DNA of 64,000 nucleotides from G963556115 sp963678205 (GCA_963678205.1 OY782760.1:1302001-1366000), one strand, 5' to 3'. Shown: positions 1-9,216, counted from the first letter of the stretch. Notes: a model not told the origin generated them from the letters alone. Numbers and translations are program-made.

Positions 1-806
1 ATTCAATAAAGTCACTCTATAACTGGCGTGGAGCGTGGGTTCTGTTGGGTTTAATTGCAGTTTTATACTCTGTCTTTGTTATGATTTTTTATCGTGACAA
101 GCCGGAAGATTCAGGATTGCTTCCTGATGGAGTCACTGAAAAGGAGCGTGATGAGGAAATTGCAAATACTCCTGAGTCTGAGATTGAGGAGAACTGGGAG
201 TATTCTGAAGTAATTAAAAATTATACATTTTGGGTGTTCAATATCAGTCTGGCTATGTATAGTCTTATTATTACAGCAGTGACTTTTCACATTGAATCTA
301 TTTTTGCAGTTGCTGGACGTGGGCATGATGAGGCGTTCGGGATGTTTAAGTATGCCGCAGGCATTGGGGTAATTGTGAATTTAGCGATTGGATTTTTATC
401 TGACGGGAAGTTCTTGAAACATAGATTGAACTGGGTGCTTCTACTGATGCTGGCTGGGTTGACTGGTGAGCTTGTTGGTGTAGTAATGCTTGATTCATCT
501 GATATGAGTGTACCGATTATTATTCTAGGGCATGGTATTGCTTCTGGTGTATTTGGAGTCATCTCTAGCCTAGTATGGCCGAGATATTTCGGAAGAAAAA
601 ATCTCGGGCAGGTAAGTGGGCTGGGTATGGCGTATATGGTGTTCTTTAGTGCGATTGGTCCTAGCATCTTTGGCTGGAGTTTTGAGTTTTTCCAAGGATA
701 TACAGTCTCTTCATATATTTTAATGGCAGTACTGGTGATTCTTTTACTTGGCACATTTAAAGCGGTATTTCCTCATAGAAAACATAAGCATATCTATAAG
801 GATTAA
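1..806 (+). CDS. MFS transporter, C-terminal part (oxalate/formate antiporter-like)
   Basis: This is the 3' part of a major facilitator superfamily permease. The frame (codons starting at base 3) is open to the left edge, so the real start lies outside the window. The visible ~267 residues hold a membrane segment at the beginning, a charged cytoplasmic loop with FYRDKPEDSGLLPDG, as in the central loop of many MFS carriers, and then about six hydrophobic segments, i.e. the C-terminal half of a 12-TM carrier. The loop and the GLGMAYMVFFSAIGPSIFGW stretch resemble OFA-family (oxalate/formate antiporter-like) proteins. The substrate cannot be told. The family call is firm; the subfamily is a suggestion. 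Confidence 0.8.
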   Translation, partial: SIKSLYNWRGAWVLLGLIAVLYSVFVMIFYRDKPEDSGLLPDGVTEKERDEEIANTPESEIEENWEYSEVIKNYTFWVFNISLAMYSLIITAVTFHIESIFAVAGRGHDEAFGMFKYAAGIGVIVNLAIGFLSDGKFLKHRLNWVLLLMLAGLTGELVGVVMLDSSDMSVPIIILGHGIASGVFGVISSLVWPRYFGRKNLGQVSGLGMAYMVFFSAIGPSIFGWSFEFFQGYTVSSYILMAVLVILLLGTFKAVFPHRKHKHIYKD

Positions 807-825
807 GATAAAATAAAAGTTTGTA

Positions 826-863
826 TTGCATAAAGGCAACCTTTATAGGTTGCCTTTATGCAA
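826..863. terminator. Bidirectional hairpin between convergent genes
   Basis: A perfect 16-bp inverted repeat (arms 826-841 and 848-863, loop TTTATA) lies between the MFS gene (plus) and the kinase gene (minus). There is no U-tract on the plus side; on the minus side the stem is followed by a moderately T-rich stretch. It probably ends transcription from both sides. Confidence 0.75.
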
Positions 864-982
864 CAATAAGGAAGAGTGAAATATCTATGTAGATAGATAT
901 AGCCCGGAAGAGTGTTACGAGATTTTGAATTGCATTATATTACAGGGTTATGTTGTGCGAAAGCTAACAGGTAAGTTTAACG

Positions 983-2809
983 TCAATTTTTTATCGGCAG
1001 GATAATTGTAAACTGGCAGCCTGAGTTAGGGAGATTTTCTACTGTTATTTTTCCTGAGTGCTTTTTGATTATGCTGTAGACAATCGAAAGTCCTAGTCCC
1101 ATATTGCTCTCTTTGTCGTGCTTAGTGGTTGAAAATGGGAGGAATATGTCCGGTAGGAGATTTTCGTCAATACCTAGACCGCTATCTTTATGAGTTATTT
1201 GTACTATTCCAGCTTCTGGGTCTTTATGTACTGTTATTTCTATTTCACCGCCTTCCTCCAGAGCATCAAGGCTATTTTTTACGAGGTTTAGCATTACCTC
1301 TCTGATTTCTGTCTGGTTTGCGCTTATAAGTATCTGTTCGTCTTCTTGCTCGAAGATGATATTGATGTTCTTAGTGCTTGCATCATGTTTAAGCAGGTGG
1401 ATGAGCTTGGCGATAAGTCTTGACAAATTGAAGGTATTGCTCTCAAGCTGCTGTCGATCTGAGAATAGAAAAATATTTTTCAGAATCTTCTTTATATGTA
1501 ATACTTCATCTTCAAGTTCTGTTAGCACTTCTTCTCTTTCTTCTTCAGGGATATCATCAAAACGAAGATAGTTCAGGTTATTTGAGATTACTTCAAGTGG
1601 GTTATTTATCTCATGTGCTACACCAGCAGCAAGAAGACCGACTGATGATAGTCTTTCTGCTAAAATTGCCTGTTTTCTAAGATATTCTTTTTCGGTAACA
1701 TCTTCAATAATTAGTATACACCCAATATAATCTGTATCATCTATAATAGGGTAGATAACCAAGTTTACCTCGTGATGGTGCTCATTAATATGCATTGGTA
1801 GTTCGTAGAAAGTAATTTCTTTTCTTTCTTTTACAGCGTTATCAATCCGCTCAGTAAGTGGCTTGTTCTCTTTCCCCAGAAGTGTATCAAGGTTGTAGCC
1901 TTCTTCTGAAGCGACAGAGAAGAATTTACGACCGCGATGATTGATCAATTTGATATTACGCCTTTGATCAAGGACGAGTAGATTTACCGGCAGGTGTAGC
2001 AATATTGCTTCGTTATACCTGAGGAGGTTGTAAAAGTCAGATATGTCTTTATCAGTTGCTGTGTCACGACTGATCTGGTTGTAGCTGAGTTTGATCAAGT
2101 TTCTTTTATCTATGGTATTGGTTGGATTGGTAAATATAATTGTTCCCTTACGGAATACGGAGATTATATCGGCAAAATTACCTACTTCATCAATATTGTG
2201 AGTGATCCAAAGAATGGACAGACCACGTTTTTTGTGTTTTTCAATAAGTGCTATAATTCTTGCTTGATCATCAGCATCTAGCCTATCCAGTATTTCGTCG
2301 AGTATAAGGAGTCTAGGGTTTAGTGCGAGTTGGAGAATTACACTTAGTGCGACACTTTTTGATTTTGGCAGATCTTTGATTTCGGTGTTTACAGAAATAT
2401 TGAATCCGCTCTCTTGGAGAATCTGCTCCACTTTTGTCTTTAGTTTTCGTCTATTTATGTAAAATATATCAGCAATACTACGTCTGGATACTAGAAAATT
2501 CTCCATTACGCTGAGGTGATCAAGTAGTTGGTAGTATTGGTGGATATAGACTATGCCGTATCTGCGGGCTTTTGAAAAACTCCACTTGTGCTGGAATTTT
2601 CCACCTATTGAAATTGCTCCTCTGCTGGGTGTGATTAGTCCTGAAAGAATTTTACAAAGAGTAGATTTACCTCCGCCATGTTTACCAACTAGGGCATGAA
2701 CTGTTCCGGGTTCGATGTAAAGATTAAGATTGTTCAGTATTTTTTCACTTGATAAGCTGTATGCAACCTTACGAAGTTCGATAAATAAAGGTGTTTTGGC
2801 TTTTATCAT
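983..2809 (-). CDS. ABC ATPase domain-PAS-histidine kinase fusion
   Basis: A 608-residue fusion. Residues 1-235 are an ABC nucleotide-binding domain of the sugar-importer (RbsA/MglA N-terminal) type: Walker A GKHGGGKST (42-50), Walker B LLILDE (167-172), H-loop WITHN (His204). The signature motif is degenerate (LPKSKSVAL around 147-155) and the usual DEPT is DEIL. Residues ~265-370 form a PAS-like domain, followed by a dimerisation/phosphoacceptor helix with VAHEINNP (His399) and a HATPase domain with N and G boxes. No membrane segment is seen, so it should be cytoplasmic. It lies 1 nt downstream of its NtrC-type partner and is divergent from a sugar ABC operon. I infer that the ATPase domain docks on or mimics a transporter ATPase so that uptake is sensed; this is unproven. 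Confidence 0.85.
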   Translation of the reverse strand: MIKAKTPLFIELRKVAYSLSSEKILNNLNLYIEPGTVHALVGKHGGGKSTLCKILSGLITPSRGAISIGGKFQHKWSFSKARRYGIVYIHQYYQLLDHLSVMENFLVSRRSIADIFYINRRKLKTKVEQILQESGFNISVNTEIKDLPKSKSVALSVILQLALNPRLLILDEILDRLDADDQARIIALIEKHKKRGLSILWITHNIDEVGNFADIISVFRKGTIIFTNPTNTIDKRNLIKLSYNQISRDTATDKDISDFYNLLRYNEAILLHLPVNLLVLDQRRNIKLINHRGRKFFSVASEEGYNLDTLLGKENKPLTERIDNAVKERKEITFYELPMHINEHHHEVNLVIYPIIDDTDYIGCILIIEDVTEKEYLRKQAILAERLSSVGLLAAGVAHEINNPLEVISNNLNYLRFDDIPEEEREEVLTELEDEVLHIKKILKNIFLFSDRQQLESNTFNLSRLIAKLIHLLKHDASTKNINIIFEQEDEQILISANQTEIREVMLNLVKNSLDALEEGGEIEITVHKDPEAGIVQITHKDSGLGIDENLLPDIFLPFSTTKHDKESNMGLGLSIVYSIIKKHSGKITVENLPNSGCQFTIILPIKN

Positions 2810-2810
2810 T

Positions 2811-4169
2811 TTATACCTCTATCTTATGTTTTGCAATCTTATTGTAGAGTGATCGCCTGCTGATATTTAGTAATTCCGCTGCTCGTTTTTTGTTGTAACG
2901 GGCATCTTCAAGCGCTTGCAAAATTTCACGTCTTTCTTTATTGCCGTCTCTAATGATACGCCTAGTGATACTAGTTGAGTCTACTTCTTCTGTTATTTCC
3001 TTTTTTTGAACAGGATTTACAAAGAAACTTTCAGGAAGGTCAGTAAGCTCTATTACGTCTTTTGTTGCTACTGCGCTGGCGTAGTCTATAGTGTTTTTTA
3101 GTTCTCGGACATTACCGTGCCAAGAGTGAGTTGTGAAGGCTTCTATTACTTCAGATGATAGGCTGAAAACTTTTCCTAGCAGGAGAGTCTTTTTCTTTAG
3201 AAAATGCTCTGAAATCAGGAATATATCATTGATACGATTACGTAGTGGCGGGATACGTATTACTGCGGCGTTGAGTCTGAATAGAAGATCTTGTCTGAAA
3301 CGTCCTTCTCTAACTCTTTTATCAAGATCTATATTTGTAGACGCTATAAAGCGTATATCTGCGTGTCTGATTTTTTGTTCTCCTACACGTTTATATTCTC
3401 CGCTTTCCAATATTCTCAATATCTTTGCCTGAGTCTCAAGTGACATGTCTGCAATCTCATCCAAGTGGAGTGTGCCGCCTGAGGCTTTTTCAAATACCCC
3501 TGAATAATCGGAGGTTGCTCCAGTAAAAGCACCTCTAGCGTGTCCAAATAATTCACTATCCAGCAGAGTTTCTGCTATTGCAGCGCAGTTTACCTGAATT
3601 AGTGGCTTGTCCTTTAGTGCAGAACAAGTGTGGAGTTGCTGGGTGAGAATCTCTTTGCCTGTACCGCTTTCCCCGTAGATAAGTATAGGCAGATCAGTAG
3701 CAGCAATTCTTTCAGCACGTTGGACAATTTCTCTCGTTTCAGAGTCAGCTGTGAGAAAGCTAGTACATTTTATGTCGCTGTAGGATTTATTTTCTTTCTT
3801 TATCTTTTCGAGTTCGAATACTCTATTGATAGTAATAAGGAGTTTGTTGAATAAAAGAGGTTTTTCAAGGAAGTCGTATGCACCACGTTTTACAGCTTCG
3901 ACAGCAATCTCGATTGTACCGTGTCCTGTAATCATTATAACCGGCATATCAGGGTACTTTGATTTGAGATCGCTAAGAAGAGTGAGCCCTTTTTCCTTGC
4001 CTAGCATAACATCAAGAAGAATGAGGTCTGCCTCATCATCTCTTAATAGATTAAGAGTCTGCTCTGAATTCTGGGCACAATTAACATTGTAATCCAATTT
4101 AGTTAAATTGCGCTTGAGACTCTTCAAGATTCGTTCTTGATCGTCTACAATGATAATTCTTTTTTTCAT
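2811..4169 (-). CDS. NtrC-family sigma-54 response regulator
   Basis: A 452-residue response regulator with all three expected parts. The receiver domain (1-120) has phosphoacceptor Asp53 (LILLDVML), acidic pocket Asp9/Asp10 and Lys103. The AAA+ domain has Walker A GESGTGKE (166-173) and the sigma-54 contact loop GAFTGA (213-218). A Fis-type helix-turn-helix ends the protein (NKKRAAELLNISRRSLYNKI). It is the first gene of a two-gene minus-strand operon with the ABC-kinase fusion just downstream, so the two form a cognate pair. Intact GAFTGA means it should activate sigma-54 promoters. The likely target is the divergent ytf-like operon or its own promoter region, but I found no convincing -24/-12 element in the 414-bp space between them. 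Confidence 0.93.
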   Translation of the reverse strand: MKKRIIIVDDQERILKSLKRNLTKLDYNVNCAQNSEQTLNLLRDDEADLILLDVMLGKEKGLTLLSDLKSKYPDMPVIMITGHGTIEIAVEAVKRGAYDFLEKPLLFNKLLITINRVFELEKIKKENKSYSDIKCTSFLTADSETREIVQRAERIAATDLPILIYGESGTGKEILTQQLHTCSALKDKPLIQVNCAAIAETLLDSELFGHARGAFTGATSDYSGVFEKASGGTLHLDEIADMSLETQAKILRILESGEYKRVGEQKIRHADIRFIASTNIDLDKRVREGRFRQDLLFRLNAAVIRIPPLRNRINDIFLISEHFLKKKTLLLGKVFSLSSEVIEAFTTHSWHGNVRELKNTIDYASAVATKDVIELTDLPESFFVNPVQKKEITEEVDSTSITRRIIRDGNKERREILQALEDARYNKKRAAELLNISRRSLYNKIAKHKIEV

Positions 4170-4583
4170 TTTTATAGGTGATTCCTTATTAATTTTTATA
4201 ACGATTATATGTTTTAGTATGCGCTTGTATTTTGCTTAGTCAAATAAATTCTCAGGTAATTTGCACATAGTGTGCATTTACATACTGTGCAAGAATGTGT
4301 ATACAAAGTGTGAAAGTTACACATTATTTAAATGTAGTTTAAAAAAGGAGAGGCGTAAATATATAAAATGTAAGGCGTTATGTGTTTGGTGTGGTTTGTT
4401 GTGGAAACTGGAACGTTTGTTGTTGCTTAAATATTTTATAGGGGAATAATATTTTATTCATTTTGAAAATTGTTTGAGACTGGTGCTGACTGGGATTGAG
4501 ATTAGTACGAATAATTTTCAGTAAGTTTTTCTAATAAATTTTTATGCTTAAAAGAAATATGTAGCTTTGTTGTAGGAGATAAT
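4170..4583. other. Divergent intergenic region with dyad motifs
   Basis: This 414-bp AT-rich space separates the response-regulator gene (minus) from the sugar importer operon (plus). It holds a clear palindrome at 4262-4276 and more TGTG/CACA half-site-like words down to about 4325. I scanned for GG-N10-GC (sigma-54) on the plus strand and found none. No small gene is supported: the short ORF at 4261-4449 has no ribosome-binding site. A Shine-Dalgarno (GTAGGAG) lies just before the ATG at 4584. Confidence 0.5.
4262..4276. promoter_or_regulatory. Palindromic activator-site candidate TGCACA-N3-TGTGCA
   Basis: A perfect dyad with 6-bp arms and a 3-bp spacer. Its outer halves resemble NtrC-type enhancer sites (TGCAC...GTGCA), and an NtrC-family activator is encoded about 90 bp away. 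It lies ~310 bp upstream of the importer operon. Function is inferred from position and symmetry only. Confidence 0.4.
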
Positions 4584-6116
4584 ATGAGCCAAGAGGACGT
4601 TTTACTGAGGGTGGAGAATGTGTCCAAGGAGTTCCCTGGTGTAAAAGCTCTTGATGGAGTGGAGTTTTCGCTTAAACCGGGGGAAATTCATGCTCTTATG
4701 GGTGAGAACGGTGCTGGTAAGTCGACCTTGATCAAGGTCATAACCGGTGTATATCAAAGGGATTCTGGGAGTATGGTGATGGGGGGGGGAGAGGTCTCTC
4801 CGGGATCTGTATTGGAGGCAGAGGAGTACGGTATTAGTACAGTGTTTCAGGAGGTAAACCTCATTAGGACTCTTTCTGTTGCTGAAAATATTCTGCTCGG
4901 CAGACAGCCAAAGAAGTTTGGATGTCTTGATTGGAAAGAGATTAATGCTCATGCACGCCGTGCATTGGCACGTCTTGGTATTACTAATATTGATGTAACT
5001 ATGGAACTCTCACATTGTTCAATGGCTGTTCAGCAGATGGTTGCAATTGCCAGGGCTCTCGATATTGACGCTAAGATTCTTATTCTTGATGAGCCTACAT
5101 CCAGTCTTGATGAAAATGAGGTTGAAGGGTTATTCAAAGTGATGAGAAAGCTTAAAGAGCAAGGGCTGGGTATTGTCTTTGTGACTCATTTCTTAGGTCA
5201 GGTATATGAGGTCTGTGATAGAATTACGGTGCTTCGTAATGGAACATACGTTGGTGATTATGATATCAAGGATCTGCCAAAGATCAAGCTTATTTCCAGA
5301 ATGCTAGGAAAAGAGATAGAGGATATTGAGAGTATAGAGCTTACAGGGCGTGAGCGAGATCTTACAGATGCAGCAGATTTTTTGCAAGCTGAGGATATTG
5401 GCAGAGATGGAGCAATTGAACCTATTGATATTTCTATTAAAAAGGGTGAGATTGTAGGTCTTGCTGGTCTTTTAGGCTCAGGCAGAACTGAGTCAGCAAG
5501 GCTACTTTTTGGTGCAGATTCAAAAACTTCCGGTCATACTCTGATTAAAAACATTGATACTAAGATAGATTCACCTCGATCAGCTATTAATAACGGAATA
5601 GGTTTTTGTTCTGAAGACAGAAAAGGCGAGGGGATTATCCCAAATCTTTCTGTTAGGGAAAATATAGTACTTGCACTTCAGGCAAAAAGAGGAGTGTTTA
5701 AAAAGATTAAAAATGCTGAGCAGAATGCACTTGCTGAGCATTATATTAATGCGCTTAAAATTAAGACACCATCAGCAGAAACTCCAATACGTAATTTATC
5801 AGGTGGTAATCAGCAGAAGGTACTTCTTGCTCGTTGGCTGGCGGTACAGCCAGAACTGATTATCCTTGATGAGCCAACACGTGGTATTGATGTAGGGGCA
5901 AAGGCTGAAATTGAGAAGCTCATCAATAAACTAAGTGATGACGGTGTATCGGTACTCTTTATTTCTTCTGAACTTGACGAGGTTGTGCGTGTCTGCGACC
6001 GTATCAATGTTCTGCGAGATAGGAGAAAGGTTGGTGAGCTTGTCGGTACAGATATAGATGAGCAGAAGATAATGCAGGTCATTGCCGAGGTACAAGAGAA
6101 AAGGGAGCTGGTATGA
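4584..6116 (+). CDS. ytfR: Galactofuranose-type ABC importer, tandem ATPase
   Basis: A 510-residue cytoplasmic ATPase of the two-domain RbsA/YtfR kind that powers uptake of a furanose sugar. The N-terminal domain has a full Walker A (GENGAGKST, 40-48) and Walker B/D-loop (ILILDEPTSSLD), with the signature region MAVQQMVAIARAL. The C-terminal domain has the usual altered Walker A (GLLGSGRTE), an LSGGNQQK signature and ILDEPTRGIDVGAK. ATG follows GTAGGAG. The stop overlaps the start of the permease gene (ATGA), so the two are translationally coupled. First gene of a four-gene operon whose binding protein is strikingly YtfQ-like, which supports the YtfR assignment over other sugar ATPases. Confidence 0.9.
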   Translation: MSQEDVLLRVENVSKEFPGVKALDGVEFSLKPGEIHALMGENGAGKSTLIKVITGVYQRDSGSMVMGGGEVSPGSVLEAEEYGISTVFQEVNLIRTLSVAENILLGRQPKKFGCLDWKEINAHARRALARLGITNIDVTMELSHCSMAVQQMVAIARALDIDAKILILDEPTSSLDENEVEGLFKVMRKLKEQGLGIVFVTHFLGQVYEVCDRITVLRNGTYVGDYDIKDLPKIKLISRMLGKEIEDIESIELTGRERDLTDAADFLQAEDIGRDGAIEPIDISIKKGEIVGLAGLLGSGRTESARLLFGADSKTSGHTLIKNIDTKIDSPRSAINNGIGFCSEDRKGEGIIPNLSVRENIVLALQAKRGVFKKIKNAEQNALAEHYINALKIKTPSAETPIRNLSGGNQQKVLLARWLAVQPELIILDEPTRGIDVGAKAEIEKLINKLSDDGVSVLFISSELDEVVRVCDRINVLRDRRKVGELVGTDIDEQKIMQVIAEVQEKRELV

Positions 6117-7117
6117 GGTTAGTTGATAAAGTTTTGACAAACAGGTTGTCATGGCCGATTATTGGGCTGATACTGCTGTTTGCATTCAACGGGATATATG
6201 GTGAAGGTTTTTTTCACATTGAAGTTATGAATGGTTATCTCTACGGTACTATTATTGATATTATTAATCAGGGTTCTAAGGTTATGCTTTTGGCTATCGG
6301 TATGACCTTGGTTATTGCTACTGGAGGTATTGACCTCTCTGTCGGCTCAATTATGGCAGTAGCAGGGTCAATAGGGGCTTTGCTTGTCAATGAATCGCCA
6401 GATCTTTCATTTGGGCTAGTTATTATAATAGCTCTTATTGCAACAACTATTATTGGTCTTATAAATGGAGTGCTTGTCTCGTATATTGGTCTTCAGCCAT
6501 TTGTTGCTACTCTTATTATGATGGTTACAGCCAGAGGAATAGCTCTGCTTATTACCAACGGATTTATTTATACCTTTGAACATGAAGAGTTTGTTTTTCT
6601 GGGTAATGGACACTTTCTAATGCTTCCGTTTACTCTGACTATTGTACTGATCATGGCCTTGATTACCTTATTTATTACTCGAAAAACTGCAGTGGGTGTC
6701 TTTATCGAATCTGTTGGTGATAATGAGAGAGCAAGTAGATTTGCCGGTATCAGTACACGCAAAGTAAAGCTCATGGTATATGGATTTTCAGGATTCTGCG
6801 CTGGTATAGCGGGGCTAGTAGCTACTTCAAATATTAAAGCTGCTGATACAATCAAGCTTGGTGAGGCGATGGAGCTTGATGCAATCTTCGCAGTTGTAGT
6901 TGGGGGAACTTCGTTAACAGGCGGAAAGTTCAGTATAATAGGCTCAATAATTGGTGCGTTCTTGATTCAGACGCTTACAACTACTATGTACTTCCTAGGA
7001 GTACCACCTGAGATTACAACAGTACCAAAGGCTATAGTTATTATTCTCGTATGCCTAATGCAATCTGAGAAATTCCGCAAGAAAGTTGTTTCTGTAGTAA
7101 AGAGGAGTAATGCGTAA
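6113..7117 (+). CDS. ytfT: Galactofuranose-type ABC importer, permease 1
   Basis: A 334-residue inner-membrane permease of the RbsC/YtfT family with about 8-10 hydrophobic segments. It carries the family hallmark AIGMTLVIATGGIDLSVGS and the later ELDAIFAVVVGGTSLTGG motif. Segments such as LQPFVATLIMMVTARGIALLIT and TRKTAVGVFIESVGDN recall E. coli YtfT more than RbsC. Overlaps the ATPase gene by 4 nt and shares one base with the next permease gene (TAATG). The two permeases presumably form a heterodimer, as YtfT/YjfF do. Confidence 0.9.
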   Translation: MRLVDKVLTNRLSWPIIGLILLFAFNGIYGEGFFHIEVMNGYLYGTIIDIINQGSKVMLLAIGMTLVIATGGIDLSVGSIMAVAGSIGALLVNESPDLSFGLVIIIALIATTIIGLINGVLVSYIGLQPFVATLIMMVTARGIALLITNGFIYTFEHEEFVFLGNGHFLMLPFTLTIVLIMALITLFITRKTAVGVFIESVGDNERASRFAGISTRKVKLMVYGFSGFCAGIAGLVATSNIKAADTIKLGEAMELDAIFAVVVGGTSLTGGKFSIIGSIIGAFLIQTLTTTMYFLGVPPEITTVPKAIVIILVCLMQSEKFRKKVVSVVKRSNA

Positions 7118-8088
7118 TGAATGCAATATTTAACAAAAAGTATATTCCGCTCTTTGCAACCGCGGTTGTGCTTATAATACTATACTCAATAGCTTCAGTA
7201 TTATATGAGGGGTTCTTTTCTATATTGGTAATAACCAACATTTTTTATGATAATGCTTATCTTGGTGTTATAGCTATAGGTATGACTTTTATCATTCTTA
7301 CAGGTGGTATTGATCTCTCTGTTGGCTCTGTATTTGCTTTTGCAACAATCCTTATTGCATCCATGATAGAGAAGGGGTATAGTGCTCCAATGGTCATTCT
7401 ATTGGCTGTAGTACTCGGATTGATTTTCGGTATATTTCAAGGACTGCTTATTCACTTGTTTGATATGCCTCCATTTCTTGTTACTCTCGGAGGTATGTTT
7501 TTTGCGAGAGGGGCTGCATTTATGATAAGTATGGAGTCTATCGGGATATCAAATAAATTCTATGATTGGGTGTTGGATGATCTGATGCTACGGATAAATG
7601 ACCAGGTATATCTTCCAGCTAGTACATTGTTTTTCTTTGGGACTATTATTGTTGCACTTTATGTTGCGCATTTAACAAAATTCGGCAGATGCATATATGC
7701 TATAGGCGGCAGCGAAGATTCTGCTCTGCTTATGGGGCTTCCAGTTGGTATTGTTAAAGTTCTTGTCTACGGTATCGGAGGTATGTGTTCAGCACTTGGA
7801 GGAGTCCTTTATACATTTTTTACAGGTTCGGGAAATCCATCAAACGGTGTTGGACTTGAACTTGATGTTATTGCGAGTGTGGTAATTGGTGGCACGCTTT
7901 TGACTGGTGGATCTGGCTATATTGTCGGTACTGTAATGGGTGTACTTATTTACGGTACTATTCAGTGTGCATTGATGTTTGATGGTCGTCTGAATTCATG
8001 GTGGTTGCGTATTGCGATTGGTGTATTGCTGCTATTATTTATCCTTATGCAGAGAATTCTTTCTAAAAATAGTGAACCAGAAGTTTAA
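7117..8088 (+). CDS. yjfF: Galactofuranose-type ABC importer, permease 2
   Basis: A 323-residue membrane permease, partner of the preceding one. It has AIGMTFIILTGGIDLSVGSVFAF, a PPFLVTLGGMFFARGAAF segment and ELDVIASVVIGGTLLTGG; the near-C-terminal FDGRLNSWW matches the FDGTLSSWW region I recall from E. coli YjfF. Its start codon overlaps the ytfT stop. A 121-bp gap, longer than elsewhere in the operon, separates it from the binding-protein gene and contains a small palindrome (CCACAGTTGTGG, about 8154-8165). Having two different permeases is itself typical of the Ytf/Yjf type. Confidence 0.9.
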   Translation: MNAIFNKKYIPLFATAVVLIILYSIASVLYEGFFSILVITNIFYDNAYLGVIAIGMTFIILTGGIDLSVGSVFAFATILIASMIEKGYSAPMVILLAVVLGLIFGIFQGLLIHLFDMPPFLVTLGGMFFARGAAFMISMESIGISNKFYDWVLDDLMLRINDQVYLPASTLFFFGTIIVALYVAHLTKFGRCIYAIGGSEDSALLMGLPVGIVKVLVYGIGGMCSALGGVLYTFFTGSGNPSNGVGLELDVIASVVIGGTLLTGGSGYIVGTVMGVLIYGTIQCALMFDGRLNSWWLRIAIGVLLLLFILMQRILSKNSEPEV

Positions 8089-8209
8089 GTTACACTCCCA
8101 TGTGATGTGTTTTAAATATAAGTTAACGTAATAAATAATAAGTTTTATTGTATCCACAGTTGTGGGTTTCGGTGTAGTTGTTTGTATTTTTTATGAAGGA
8201 GTCATTATT

Positions 8210-9148
8210 ATGCGTAGTATTGTCAAATCAATCATGCTTGGCCTCGCAGTTCTTCTCACATGTACAGTTGCTCAGGCAAAGCCACTTACTGTTGGTTTTG
8301 CTCAGATTGGTGCAGAAAGTTCTTGGCGTACAGCTGAAACTGAATCTGTAAAGTCTGCTGCAAAGGAGCGTGGTATCAATTTGAAATTCTCAGATGGTCA
8401 GGGTAAACAGGCAAACCAGATCAAGGCTTTGCGAGCATTTATTGCACAGAAAGTTGATGCGATTATTCTTGCTCCTGTTGTAGAAACAGGTTGGGAACCG
8501 GTTTTAAAAGCAGCTAAGAGATCAAATATTCCAGTATTTCTTGCTGACCGTTCAATCAAGGTTGATGACGATTCACTATATGTAACACTAGTTGCAGGGG
8601 ACTTTGTTCTCGAGGCTATTAATGCAGCAAAATGGTTGATTGAAAAGACAGATGGAAAAGCTAATATTATCGAACTTCAAGGTACTCCGGGTTCTTCTGC
8701 CGCTATCGACCGTAAAAAAGGTTTTGCAGACACAATAGCTGATAAACCAGGCATGAAAATCATCGCATCTCAGAGTGGTGACTTCCGCCGTTCAAAGGGT
8801 AAAGAAGTAATGGAAGCTCTTCTTAAGGTTCATGACAATGTAGACGCAGTATTCGCTCACAATGATGATATGGCTATTGGTGCTATTCAGGCTATCGAAG
8901 AAGCAGGTCTAAAGCCTTCTCAAGATATCATTATCGTATCAATTGACGGCGTAAGAGGTGCATTTGAAGCTATGGTTGCAGGTAAGTTGAACTGTACTGT
9001 AGAATGTAACCCACTTCTAGGTCCAGCACTTTTCGATGCTATCGATGATTACCGCGCTGGCAAAAAGCTACCTAAAAAACTTGTTGTTGAAGAAGGTGTA
9101 TTCCCAATGGAAGTTGCTGAGAAAACAATCGGTTCTCGTAAGTACTAA
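8210..9148 (+). CDS. ytfQ: Galactofuranose-type periplasmic binding protein
   Basis: A 312-residue secreted sugar-binding protein. I place the start at ATG 8210 (SD GAAGGAG, then MRSIVKSIMLGLAVLLTC and AQA cleavage site), not at an upstream GTG. The mature part follows E. coli YtfQ closely: LTVGFAQIGAESSWRTAET, SDGQGKQANQIKALRAFIAQ, LAPVVETGWEPVLK, ELQGTPGSSAAIDRKKGF, SQSGDFRRSKGKEVME, AHNDDMAIGAIQAIEEAGLKP and SIDGV. E. coli YtfQ binds galactofuranose (pyranose weakly), so that is the expected ligand here. The gene order (binding protein last) differs from E. coli. A terminator-like hairpin follows. Confidence 0.93.
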   Translation: MRSIVKSIMLGLAVLLTCTVAQAKPLTVGFAQIGAESSWRTAETESVKSAAKERGINLKFSDGQGKQANQIKALRAFIAQKVDAIILAPVVETGWEPVLKAAKRSNIPVFLADRSIKVDDDSLYVTLVAGDFVLEAINAAKWLIEKTDGKANIIELQGTPGSSAAIDRKKGFADTIADKPGMKIIASQSGDFRRSKGKEVMEALLKVHDNVDAVFAHNDDMAIGAIQAIEEAGLKPSQDIIIVSIDGVRGAFEAMVAGKLNCTVECNPLLGPALFDAIDDYRAGKKLPKKLVVEEGVFPMEVAEKTIGSRKY

Positions 9149-9175
9149 TTTTTAACCCAAAATAAACACCACATG

Positions 9176-9216
9176 AGAAGACTGGCTATATTATATGTGG
9201 CTGGTCTTCTTTAATA
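9176..9216 (+). terminator. Rho-independent terminator after the ytf-like operon
   Basis: Stem arms 9176-9186 and 9200-9210 pair over 11 bp including two G-U pairs, followed by TTAATATTAT. It closes the operon. From here to 9496 the DNA is AT-rich and I see no gene. Confidence 0.65.

Noticed and set aside
4261..4449. 62-codon ORF in the divergent spacer
   Set aside because: No SD, Cys/Leu-rich random-like sequence, overlaps regulatory dyads.
4277..4583. Sigma-54 promoter for the ytf-like operon
   Set aside because: Checked each GC for a GG ten bases upstream on the plus strand; none fits. TGGAACGTTTGTTGTTGC has the wrong spacing.
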